This document shows positions 1 to 9,106 of a stretch of DNA of 35,184 nucleotides, in pieces. The stretch lies in the NCBI GenBank assembly GCA_000226015.1, contig JH155260.1, forward strand, positions 119,825 to 155,008, given 5' to 3'. Made by a program: the position numbers and the translations under genes. The first letter of the stretch is position 1. Each line of letters begins with the position of its first letter. The notes below the pieces were generated by a model. The model was not told where the DNA came from and ran no database searches. It worked only from the letters and a program-made list of their open reading frames with translations. The stretch comes from Mnemiopsis leidyi. Lineage: Eukaryota; Ctenophora; Tentaculata; Lobata; Bolinopsidae.

Positions 1-10
1 TCAACAGACA

Positions 11-268
11 CTACCGCGACAGGGACTGAACCGCGACAGTTCTACCCTTTCTACCAACAGCGTCAGCTACGACCTGCTTTGTCGGGTGATCTGTGTCGAA
101 CATATTGACTTGAGTGTAAAGAATTGAGCCTGGACGGAACCCAGCTGCTTCAGTTCCTTGTTTAACATGCCGTTCAGCAAGGACATTCACAGCTTTAGCC
201 GAGGCGGGGCACATAACTCGCTTCCGTAACTCAGTGTCAAATGTTGAATATATACTTGTCTCATCCAC
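11..268 (-). other. Unrecognised ORF fragment, perhaps transposon-derived
   Basis: An 85-codon open frame with a fairly protein-like composition (mixed charged and hydrophobic residues, few low-complexity runs). I recognise no domain. Its 3' end runs directly into the dispersed TGTCGCGG repeat at 1-39, so the last codons are repeat-derived. A second unrecognised minus-strand frame near 18.5 kb also ends beside copies of this box. That makes a mobile-element origin plausible, but this is inference only. Confidence 0.2.
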
Positions 269-540
269 AAGATATATCCTTGTGTTTCAGTAGTGACAAG
301 TTGTCACAGTCTCTCGAGCTTCGTAATTGCCAGAGATGTCTCGCGGTCATGCGATCCCTCAGTTAAGCAATACGGGCTCAGTGCTCACGGTATGAGTAAC
401 AAGAAAAGCTCCCTTACTCAGTGAATCAATATATCGCAGAAATCAACCATTCAATTACCTTTATTAAATACAAGTACCAATTAGCAGTGAAATTAATGCT
501 GCTTACTTTAAATCTAATTAGAATTGAAATAGGAAAAATT

Positions 541-596
541 TGTCGCGGTACAGTCCGCTCAACAGACACTACCGCGACAGGGACTGAACCGCGACA
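541..596. repeat. TGTCGCGG-box imperfect palindrome (dispersed repeat)
   Basis: TGTCGCGGTACAGTCC at 541-556 faces GGACTGAACCGCGACA at 581-596, an inverted repeat with one mismatch over 16 bp around a 24-bp spacer. Positions 561-599 repeat 1-39 apart from the last base, and another half copy lies at 622-637. Further copies are at 18.3-18.45 kb. The layout resembles the end of a small non-autonomous element, but no target-site duplication was identified. Confidence 0.6.
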
Positions 597-884
597 AGCC
601 TAACTATTGTCGCTCAAAACCTGTCGCGGTACAGTCCGTGAATTCTCGTTAGTACTCCCGATCACGTCTCATATCATATTATGTCGTCAAAGCCGAAAAC
701 CTCATCTGTGTGGCCCTAACTTACTGTACGAACTGAATCTCGTTGTATAAAGTTAATGGTTCAAGATTACCGGGTCTATACTTTATCTCTATTATTAGAT
801 TAGTTACATTACTAAATTTATGACCCAAGATCAGTTACGGTCTTTTTCTATATCAAATTTTAAGTTTCAAAAATTTATTATCGA

Positions 885-1060
885 TAAAAAAACGACCAGT
901 ATAGAATTTCCGGCCAAATCCGGCTACCAAATTTTTTAATAAAAAACACCTGTTTCCGGTCCGGCAAAATCCGGCTAACCGGAAATAAGATCCATTTCCG
1001 GCCGTTTCCGGTCCGGCAGCCAAAATTCTGGACCGGTCGGTTCCTACCACTGACCTCATC
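885..1060. repeat. CCGG-rich dispersed repeat, copy 1
   Basis: Dense in CCGG and CCGGC words. The string GGACCGGTCGGTTCCTAC at 1030-1047 recurs in reverse orientation at 8783-8797 and in direct orientation at 9168-9184 with small changes. This is a repeat family; the overlapping short frames on the minus strand are artefacts of it. Confidence 0.5.
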
Positions 1061-1259
1061 ACCATTGGCGCCAAATGCCCCACTTACCAAACTTTATGAT
1101 CCTTTTATCAAAATCTTTACTAACTAGTGCATATTTCAGGATTGATAGAGATTGTTGACAAACACCCAGTCAAAATTAATGCAAGATAGAGAGTCACTAA
1201 CTTATATCATCAGGGTGCTGATGCAGTGGCACGGAATGATTTAAATACCAGTTTGGATT

Positions 1260-2650
1260 GAAAATAAACTGTGGACTGAAAATAAACTGTGGGACTATAA
1301 CTGGCGGACTTTGTCTGCCAAGTAACCACCAGGGATCTCGTTGGTTGGTTCTGGTCTGCCAAATATTCCACCAAAAAGGTCATTTAGGTGGACTATGGTG
1401 AATCTGAATGGGTCCACCATCAACTCACAGACAGTTTACCGAATTCTGTATGCCAACCAGACTTAACGGTTAGTTCAGCAAGTTGACAGAATAGTTCTAC
1501 CACAGACTTGTTCGGCCCGAAAAAGTTGGTGGAACTAGTCTGCGGCAGAATAAGTCTCTTCTTGGCAGATTCTGCCGTTGGCAATAGACATAAGACACAC
1601 CATTTATTTATTCAAACCATTATGAATCGTAAGATATGAAAAGTCGTTCACAATTATGTACCATACCAGTTATTTTTAATTCTAAAACTCAGGAGTAGGG
1701 ATTTGAGTTTTATAAGGGAAGGCCAATTCTTTATATGGTTGAAAGCGCTCATGTCAACTAAGTGTTTAAACGTCCTCAGGGTATCACAGTATTTTTGCGT
1801 TAAGATAATACCCTCCAGAACAATTTGTTTCTGGAGTTTATTTTTAAATTTGAATGAATTTCTAATTATTGGTGCAGCCAGCAAATAAGTTATTGGGGAT
1901 GCCGCATATCATTACTGCAGCACAATGAGTCTTGGGGATAACATCTGACAAGGAACCTGCTTGACAGGATGACATTCATCGAGTGTTCTAATGTTCTTAC
2001 CAAGGAGCTGTTAGCCTGGTTAGGTTCGGGTATAACTGAGTCAAGAAACTTGTCCACAATAGCTAAACCCTGACTTGGTAGCCATAATCTGACCATATGG
2101 TTACACTTAATTTTCACTTAATTTACATATAATTCTAAGCCCTGGGGTTCCTCTATTGCTTCGAAGTTAGCCTGTAAGCTAATAAGAGCACTGATTAGGA
2201 TTTGACCTAATCTAGCTAATATCTTCAAAATATTGTACAACTAACATCTTTATTCTGCCGTGAACTAGTTTGGCCAATCTTTTTGGCAGAATTGTGCCGC
2301 AGTGGACTAGTTCTGTGCCAGACTAGTTCGGCCATTTTTTGTTGGAATATTTCTGCAACAGATTAGTTCTCTCAAATTCTTTGTGATAATTCTGTGGATA
2401 AATTCCGCAATGGACTATTTTATGGACTCTCAGAACTAAGCCTTTAGCTATAAGTCTGGTTGGTGGACAAGATTCGGCAGACTATCCGATTGGATCCTCC
2501 ACAGATTCGATCTAGGACTCGGGGGACTCTGCCATAGTCTGCCTAAATTGACTTTTGGCACATTGGCACATCCGATTGGGTCCAATTGATCACCCCCAGA
2601 TCCACGTCAGACAAAGACTGCCGGTTAGCGGTTACAGTCCTGAAACTTTG
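1260..2650. mobile_element. Degenerate foldback element, about 1.4 kb
   Basis: The left arm (about 1270-1580) and right arm (about 2250-2645) are inverted, diverged copies. Matching blocks include TTTAGGTGGACTATGG against TTTAGGCAGACTATGG, CCAACCAGACTTA in both arms, and AACTAGTCTGCGGCAGAAT-like blocks, all read after reverse-complementing the right arm. The AT-rich core (1600-2250) contains only short frames of 75-76 codons and no recognisable transposase. Likely a non-autonomous foldback or MITE-type transposon. Ends are approximate and no target-site duplication was fixed. Confidence 0.55.
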
Positions 2651-3167
2651 GTTTAACAATGCTGCAGCAGTCACATAATCGATGTAGTAGCAAAATTTCT
2701 GTTCAATAACACAACTGCATTTTATCTTATGAGGTTGCTTTGATATTTTTTCATGACTTACAGGGACAGATACTATTAATAACTGAATTGATTGACAACC
2801 CCATGCTGTTTTTTGCTAAAGATTGACAAATAAACATGGAGCTCTGTTTTGCCACCGTTAAGTAGTGATAATATAATACGACCATAGATGAGTCTAAGGA
2901 ATGAATAATAAAACATGCTCCAGCTTCTATTGTTATCCGACTAATAGCATGTGACCATAAATGCCCAATGACTTAAAATGTTAAAATCATTTGTCAATAT
3001 TTTTCAGTTGATTTATGTAATAGTTCGATTTTGAAATTAAGGCTCCATTCTGAAATTAAGCTGTTTTTTCAATTGCAAAATGTCTTGGGCGTGCCCATTG
3101 TGACCTTAACAATTAGCTAATATGTAGCATTCATGAATTAATGAATGAATGATTTTCTGAATGAACA
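2651..3167. other. Intergenic, AT-rich, nothing recognised
   Basis: No open frame, exon-like segment or repeat beyond short AT-rich words (for example a run of ATGAAT-type repeats near 3130-3160). Confidence 0.6.
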
Positions 3168-3751
3168 GATGCGCGTCTACAATTTGTTCGAAATTCATGT
3201 CGGCCAAAAATGCGTAAGAGCGCTTGATGGCCGCGGCAGTAGGTTATCAACCTACAATTGATGCTCAGAAGGATTTATACATTATAAACATGCAACTGGC
3301 AACATTCATTAGATTTTTTTTCTTTTATCGATTTTAACAATTTGTAAATTCATTTAAATATTTCATGTGTCATGCTGCCGGCATATTATTTATTTATTTA
3401 TTTTGCGCCGCGCGTGGCGTAAGCAACCAGTGAGGCGAACCTAAGTTTTGTGGGTAGTTGTGTAAGCTTATACCAAATATGAAAATTTTTGAACTTTAGT
3501 TTTTTTTCAGAATTGGGCAAATTTATTTTTTGGTAACTTTCTCAATAAATATACTAATCGCTTTTTCACTCAAATTGAAATATTTATTAGTGTAGTAAGT
3601 TTTTGACTTTATAAAATATTTTAGTTTCTTTGAGTTTTTTTATGTTGTTGTAGGTTGATAACCTACTGTCGCGGCCATCACGCGCTGTCACGCATTTCTG
3701 GCCTGGCGAACAAATTCTAATCTAGACGCGAAGAAATTCTAGACGCGCATC
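3168..3751. mobile_element. Foldback element, 584 bp, with about 90-100 bp inverted ends
   Basis: GATGCGCGTCT at 3168-3178 is matched by AGACGCGCATC at 3741-3751. The inner part of each arm carries GTAGGTTATCAACCTAC (3239-3255) and GTAGGTTGATAACCTAC (3650-3666), themselves near-palindromes, plus mirrored GATGGCCGCGGCA-like blocks. The AT-rich core has no coding potential. This fits a non-autonomous inverted-repeat element. Confidence 0.7.
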
Positions 3752-3780
3752 GCCCGTTGATTATGTTGTAGAGTTGCTCT

Positions 3781-4260
3781 AACCAGAGCCCTTTCCACTT
3801 TCGCGCGCCATCAGAGATAGCAGCCGCCGCGCGTGCGGTATAAGCACATGGTTAGGTAAAATTGTAATACATAATAGTGTGGATCGTTTATATGTGGATC
3901 ATTTATTTGTGGATCGTTTATAGTGTTGTCGAGATGTTACCCGACCCGCGCGCGGCTCGCAGTTTTCTGCTCTCTTCGTTAGAACGTTAGACGGATATCA
4001 TCATAGTGTAAATCGTTTATGCTGCGCGCGGCCACGACGCCGCGCGCTTCGCGCGCAACGGAGGCTGCCGCTTCACGGCAGCAGGGCTATGCAACGTGTA
4101 GCAACACGGGTCCACATTTCGTAAAAGTTGCTCTAAAAGCGCCCCTTTGAGCGCGTCGCAATGCAGCCGCCACCACGCTCGGCGGTTGCTACGCAGTTAC
4201 CTTTCTACCTAACCAGGTGCTTAGATAAGGCGCGCTCGACGCGCACTAAAAGCTCTGGTT
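3781..4260. mobile_element. Second foldback element, about 480 bp, GC-rich core
   Basis: AACCAGAGC at 3781-3789 pairs with GCTCTGGTT at 4252-4260. Further in, ATAAGCACATGGTTAGGTA faces TACCTAACCAGGTGCTTA. The core is rich in GCGCGC, in contrast with the AT-rich surroundings. It contains a segment (3923-4002) that recurs inverted at 18694-18775. It lies about 30 bp from the neighbouring foldback element at 3168-3751. Confidence 0.6.
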
Positions 4261-4821
4261 GAAAGTTATGTTCGCTAAACAATTGCCTAGCCCTGCTGCC
4301 GTAAAGTGCGCTGCCCAACCCCGGCCCAAACTTTTTTAAATTTTGAAAAAATTTTGAATAATGAAAATAATGTAGATTTTACACAAAACAATTATTAGTA
4401 AATAAATGCTAGGTTAAACAATTATTTGTAAGTGTGTGCTACAGTCATCATGGATTATGGGAAAAACCGTAAAAAAGTAGATACATTGCTTAATGCAATG
4501 CTTAGGTTTTATCATGTATCATTCGCTATGACAGCGAAAATATCAATATTCCTAGATAGTCAAGTTAGGATATTCCTGATCCCATGCAACCGGAATTTCA
4601 AACACAATTTTCAACGCTGCTGAACACAAAAATCTTTGTATTTACAGTTTGCCAGGCCTGAGCTTTAGGTTGAAAGAAAAAATCTTCAAAAAAGTTAGCT
4701 AATCTTTAGAAAAGTTAGCTAATGCTTCAGTGTATTATCTTGTAAGCAATTACCACTACAGCCTATGCCTTGTTCCCAAATTCGCTCATTCGCCTACTTT
4801 CAATGCAATCCTTTAGATAAT
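4261..4821. other. Intergenic, downstream of the dynamin-like gene
   Basis: AT-rich, with a short local duplication of AAAAGTTAGCTAAT around 4690-4725. Short frames here have no support. The 3' UTR of the minus-strand gene ending at 4822 must lie here, but I see no clear AATAAA in minus orientation. Confidence 0.5.
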
Positions 4822-6627
4822 TTAGTCAAGAATGCATGTAACAGCATCTGCTTGCTCCAAAGCACGCAACATTTTTGTAGCTTTTGCTCTTTTTTCTTCT
4901 ATGAAAGGATCTTCTTTCATCAGTTCCTCAACTTTATCCTGTTTAGTCAATTGCTTTATCAAATTTTTTTGGAGATCCTCTTTGAAAGCATAAACCATGA
5001 AGCTCATCACTGTCTTAGGTACTACATCCATAAGCTGATTTTTTATTATGTTTAAGTACAGCTCCAATAGAGCTCGGATCCGTCTAACGTTTTGTTTTTC
5101 AAAAGGCATATTTTGAGCATCTTCATCACGACTTTCCTCTTCTATTCTTTTTCTATCTTTAGTGAATAGCTTGTGGTTTGTATTTATGTAACGTATCTCA
5201 CACTTCAGGTAATCCGCCATGAATTGCTCTACAGCTTGTGTTTGTGTTAAGATGAGTGATAGGCAAACATGGTGGGCCTCTCTTCTAAGGTTTGGAAAAC
5301 GCCTAAAAACTATTCTACTGAGGACCAAGGTTATTTCAGTTATGGTTTCGCAACACTTCTTTATAGACTTTTTAACTGGTTGAACATAACATTTGATCTG
5401 GTTGGATGCCAGGTTCTCAAATGATACATTCGGAGTAAATAATGCTGGTTTTGCTCCAGATGAACTCATAATTTCATGTTCAATCAGCTGTTCTATATTT
5501 TCAGGAAGGATGATTTGTTCCAAATCTTTTCCAATGGTGTCCTCAAATTGTTCAAAAAGATGTCGTCCTCCTGACATCTCTCTGCCACTTGTTAATTTAA
5601 TTGACTCCTTACCCTCAATGTTTCTGTCAAAGTTTTGACAAAACTCATACAGCAGTTGGACTAGGGCATCAAACGGATCTTCAACTTGTTTTCCAAGAGA
5701 GTCTAAAATTCCCTGTTGAAGTACTTTTTGTTCAGTGATTCGAATTATTAATTCAGGAAGACATTCTTTAACATGTTCAAGAAGAATTTTGCAAAGTCTC
5801 TTTGTGAGGTATGGTGTGCCCATTTCTCCAGATATGTAGTTATAGTTTGTCTTGAAAAACATCTCTTCATGTGCTATGCATTCATCTATAGGCTGACCTT
5901 CATCAATTTTTGCCTGACTCCGGTTTATGACTCCTATAATTCCCAACTTTACTGGTATGGATTTCCCCTCCAGCACCAGCCTGTTTTCGGTTGTCTTCTC
6001 CATCAGATCTGCCTTTGTTATGACGGCAAGAGTTCTTTTGCTATCTGGATCAACCTGCCTGGCCATTTTCAATGCCTCAGAATTAGCTAGGTCCACATTT
6101 CCTGGCGATACTGCAAGAATAATGCTATTTGGATTTTGTACAAAGCTCTTGACCAAATTTATTGTCTGTTCTTCGATGTTCTCTGGTTGGTCACCAACTG
6201 GAACTTTGACAATTCCTGGTAGATCGACAAGTGTCAAAGTGGGCAAATCGGCAGCATATATCTTCAAAGTTATCGGGTCAGGTAGGATGTTCTTGCTGTT
6301 TCCACAGATTCTGTCTGTTTCATCAACTATCTCATCCCTGACTTTATTAAAGTCGGTGTACTTTTTGTCTGGACTATGCAGAAAGCATGCCCATGATGGC
6401 ACTGCTTGGTTATCCTGAGTGATCTGTATGATTAGGGGCCTTCTCGTCACTATACCACCTCCTCTTGGTAAAAAGTTCTTTCTTACTATGCTTTCAAGTA
6501 CTGAGCTTTTTCCTGCACTTTGAGAGCCTACCACAACTATTTGTGGTAGTTTAATGGAATCAGGAGAGGTCCCAACGGTGCTGAAAACATCTTGCAGTTC
6601 ATTTATCACCTTTAGAAAGTTATCCAT
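4822..6627 (-). CDS. Dynamin-like GTPase, DRP1 type, intronless
   Basis: A 601-residue large GTPase expected to assemble on and constrict membranes, as DRP1/Vps1 proteins do in mitochondrial and peroxisomal fission. Seen: P-loop GSQSAGKSS (residues 34-42), switch-1 region RGGGIVTRRPL with the conserved Thr near 61, DLPG (135-138), TKAD (204-207), a helical middle region, and a C-terminal GTPase effector domain (about 510-595). The opening residues (VINELQDVF, LPQIVVVG) fit DRP1/Vps1 better than Mx. There is no pleckstrin-homology or proline-rich domain, so it is not a classical dynamin. At 601 residues it is shorter than typical DRP1 (about 700 or more), consistent with a missing variable B-insert. 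The coding region is one exon, unlike ENPP and the secreted family here, so a retrocopy is possible; the intact frame argues that it is functional. A strong acceptor-like tract (TTTTCTATTCTGCCAG) ends one base before the ATG, pointing to a 5' UTR intron or trans-splicing. Confidence 0.9.
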   Translation of the reverse strand: MDNFLKVINELQDVFSTVGTSPDSIKLPQIVVVGSQSAGKSSVLESIVRKNFLPRGGGIVTRRPLIIQITQDNQAVPSWACFLHSPDKKYTDFNKVRDEIVDETDRICGNSKNILPDPITLKIYAADLPTLTLVDLPGIVKVPVGDQPENIEEQTINLVKSFVQNPNSIILAVSPGNVDLANSEALKMARQVDPDSKRTLAVITKADLMEKTTENRLVLEGKSIPVKLGIIGVINRSQAKIDEGQPIDECIAHEEMFFKTNYNYISGEMGTPYLTKRLCKILLEHVKECLPELIIRITEQKVLQQGILDSLGKQVEDPFDALVQLLYEFCQNFDRNIEGKESIKLTSGREMSGGRHLFEQFEDTIGKDLEQIILPENIEQLIEHEIMSSSGAKPALFTPNVSFENLASNQIKCYVQPVKKSIKKCCETITEITLVLSRIVFRRFPNLRREAHHVCLSLILTQTQAVEQFMADYLKCEIRYINTNHKLFTKDRKRIEEESRDEDAQNMPFEKQNVRRIRALLELYLNIIKNQLMDVVPKTVMSFMVYAFKEDLQKNLIKQLTKQDKVEELMKEDPFIEEKRAKATKMLRALEQADAVTCILD

Positions 6628-7029
6628 CCTGGCAGAATAGAAAATGAAGTCAATATTTTTTATTGAAATCTTTCAGATCAGTCAGTTACATACAAATTTA
6701 CACAATGAGTAAATGAAATTTAAAATGAACGAGTCCGACTCAACTATTTGTATGTAATACAAAGACCTGAGGGACACCAAAACACAGATATTGAGAGCAG
6801 AAGCAACTCCTGTACAAGCATGGCTCCTTAATAGTTAAAATAATCTTGAAAGAATTAAGAATTTATACATCATCTCAGTCAAATTATATTTTTTTGTTGC
6901 TATGATGTGAGTCCTGAATGTGATGAGGTGTGGTGAGTGTTTCCATGCAGACGGCTCATTTCTAATTCATTAATGCTCTGATTTGGATTATGAATCCACC
7001 TGTACTATTTCATCCCACATATGAGTGAA
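6628..7029. other. 5' flank of the dynamin-like gene
   Basis: No coding signal. On the minus strand a pyrimidine-rich acceptor-like sequence abuts the start codon at 6627, so a non-coding first exon may lie within or beyond this stretch. No convincing promoter element was seen. Confidence 0.4.
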
Positions 7030-8230
7030 AAATTTGTATTAAAACTCGGTAATGCTTTCAACTTCACGTATATATAGAGGGATATGATTCCACTTAGTGT
7101 GAGTTCTGAAGAAAAAATTTCTGGCAAAAGCGTTTGAGCTTGTTTGAGGTGTAATAGAGCTGACAAAACATAAGTGGTCCAAGTGACTATTTCTAAGCTT
7201 TGACTGACCCTGAAACCGTTGCAGATATGATGGCAAGTTAACAGGTATATGGTGTTTTACAATTTTACAGAAGAAGATATGGTCCAAGAAATCAAAATGG
7301 TCTTTAATTGGCATAATCTTCAGCTGTCTGCATTTTTTGATGTATGTGGAAGGTGAAGAGCTCAGAAACTCCTCCTGGAGAATCCACTAAGAAGTACGTT
7401 TTTAAAAGCATTCAAGCTTGCCAATTTAGGTTTTGTGACAGGACTCCACAGTACTAAACAGTGCAGAAATTGGCTCCTTACTAGGGTGAGATACAGAACC
7501 CGAGGACGATTGAGATCTTAAATAAAATATTAGCAATTTCTCCTTGACATACCTAGTTTTTGGTTGGCTTTTGAAAGGACTTTGGAGCACTGTTCTGTCC
7601 AATCAAGATTAGAGGTCACTATGACACCCAAATCTTTTTCTTGATCGACATAATCAAGTGAGATTCCCCCATGGAGTATATGAAATTGAAGAAAGGGAGA
7701 AAACTAAGAAGGGAGGGGTTTTTTGAAATTTTACCGCTCACCGAGAGCACCTTACATTAGTCAGGATAAAATCTCATTTTATTAGAAAGATACCAGTCAT
7801 GCAGGTATTCAATATCCTTTTGGAGTCTAAGGGCATCTGATTCAGCGATAATCTGGCGCCATATTTTAGTATCATCTGCATAAAGTGATAGATTTGTGCC
7901 TGGTGATATTCCACTTAATATATCATTAATAAACATAACGAATAGCAGAGGCTCTAAAATGGACCCTTGTGGCACACTAGATAAGACGTTTTCAAAGAGG
8001 AAAGTTTACCATTTATAAGAACCTGCTCTCTATCTATAAGGTAATCTGCAATAAATTTTAAAAAGTATAAGGTTATAGTCGACCCAGTCAAACGCTTTAG
8101 CAAAATCGAAATACAATGACATGAGTTCTACTGTTATCGTTTAATGACAGGGCCAAACTGTCACACAGGCATACAAGATTAGTTGCACAAAATTGTTCAG
8201 CTCAGAAACTATGCTGCTTGTCATTAATAA
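7030..8230 (-). mobile_element. Decayed non-LTR retrotransposon (Jockey/CR1-like LINE), 3' part of ORF2
   Basis: Read on the minus strand, successive frames give the hallmarks of a LINE reverse transcriptase: a degenerate FDFAKAFD block (near 8090), PQGSILEPLLF then a FINDI block (near 7940-7975), LSLYADDTKIWR carrying the YADD catalytic box (near 7860-7890), and LHDWYLSNKM. Next come a KDLGV-like block, an LVRSQF/LVLWSP block, and the C-terminal tail SSHLD/FFFRTHTKWNHIPL (7039-7314). The parts lie in different frames with several stops, so the copy is dead and 5' truncated. No poly(A) tail or target-site duplication was fixed. Confidence 0.85.
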
Positions 8231-8316
8231 GAAATGACAGAAGGAAAAATCTTAATAAAACTTATATACTTCACAATCTCTTATATCAAGTCAAAAATCA
8301 AATAAATTGATGGATT

Positions 8317-8496
8317 GTCTAGTGGTATGTCTAGTGGTATGTCTAGTGGTATGTCTAGTGGTATGTCTAGTGGTATGTCTAGTGGTATGTCTAGCGGTAT
8401 GTCTAGCGGTATGTCTAGTGGTATGTCTAGTGGTATGTCTAGTGGTATGTCTAGCGGTATGTCTAGTGGTATGTCTAGTGGGTTGTCTAGTGGGTT
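8317..8496. repeat. 12-bp minisatellite, 15 units
   Basis: Unit GTCTAGTGGTAT, 15 exact-length copies, with GTCTAGCGGTAT and GTCTAGTGGGTT variants. Because 12 is divisible by 3 and the unit lacks stops in several frames, it produces long artificial frames on both strands. These should not be annotated as genes. Confidence 0.97.
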
Positions 8497-8782
8497 GTCT
8501 ACTGATGCTTTTATTTCCATCTATTCAATTTTGCTTATAACCAATTTCTAATGCAATTGTGAGCCTACTTTTTTCTAGGTTTCCAGACGAATTGGAGGCT
8601 GCCGGACAGTTGTGCCCAGTTAGTTGAAATCTCTGACAGAGTTTGATTAGGTGATGACGAATTAAATCGGATCAATTGATCCTCTTGATTAGAAACGACA
8701 GTTGCGCCCAGTTAAGTGTGAGAATATGATCCCTGACAGTTGTATGTATAAGGCCTCAAATGCAGGTTCAATATGATCAAGG

Positions 8783-8870
8783 GTAGGAACCGACCGGATA
8801 TCCGGCTGAATCCGGTTCCGGCCAGATATCCGGCTTCAAAATCCGGTTTCGGTTCCGGTCCGGTTTCAAA
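8783..8870. repeat. CCGG-rich dispersed repeat, copy 2 (inverted relative to copy 1)
   Basis: GTAGGAACCGACCGG at 8783-8797 is the reverse complement of the end of the repeat at 885-1060 and continues into ATATCCGGC and GGTTCCGG words. A related fragment, GGACTGGTCGGTTCCTA, lies at 9168-9184. Confidence 0.5.
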
Positions 8871-8907
8871 ACAATTTGCCCGATTAAATTTTTTCAAATT
8901 AAATAAA

Positions 8908-9106
8908 TGGGACCAGCCCCACTAACTTGGACCTGTCCCACTAACTGGGACCAATCCCACTAACTGGGACCTGTCCCACTAACTGGGACCTGTCCCACTA
9001 ACTGGGACCAGTCCCACTAACTGGGACCAGTCCCACTAAATGGGACCAGTCCCACTAACTGGGATCGTCCCACTAACTGGGATCAGTCCCACTTAGTGGG
9101 ACCAGT
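8908..9106. repeat. 19-bp tandem repeat, about ten units
   Basis: Unit close to TGGGACCAGTCCCACTAAC with point variants. Each unit contains the self-complementary core GGGACCAGTCCC, so the array can form a series of small hairpins. Confidence 0.95.

Noticed and set aside
5773-6418. Plus-strand frames of 105 and 163 codons inside the dynamin-like gene
   Set aside because: They are antisense shadows of the conserved GTPase coding sequence.
4822-6627. Mx-type interferon-induced GTPase
   Set aside because: The opening VINELQDVF, LPQIVVVG and RGGGIVTRRPL blocks, and the effector-domain wording, follow DRP1/Vps1 rather than Mx.
8281-8551. Three overlapping frames on both strands encoding MSSG, CLVV or IPLD repeats
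   Set aside because: All are readings of one 12-bp minisatellite whose period is a multiple of three. No start context or flanking domain supports a protein.
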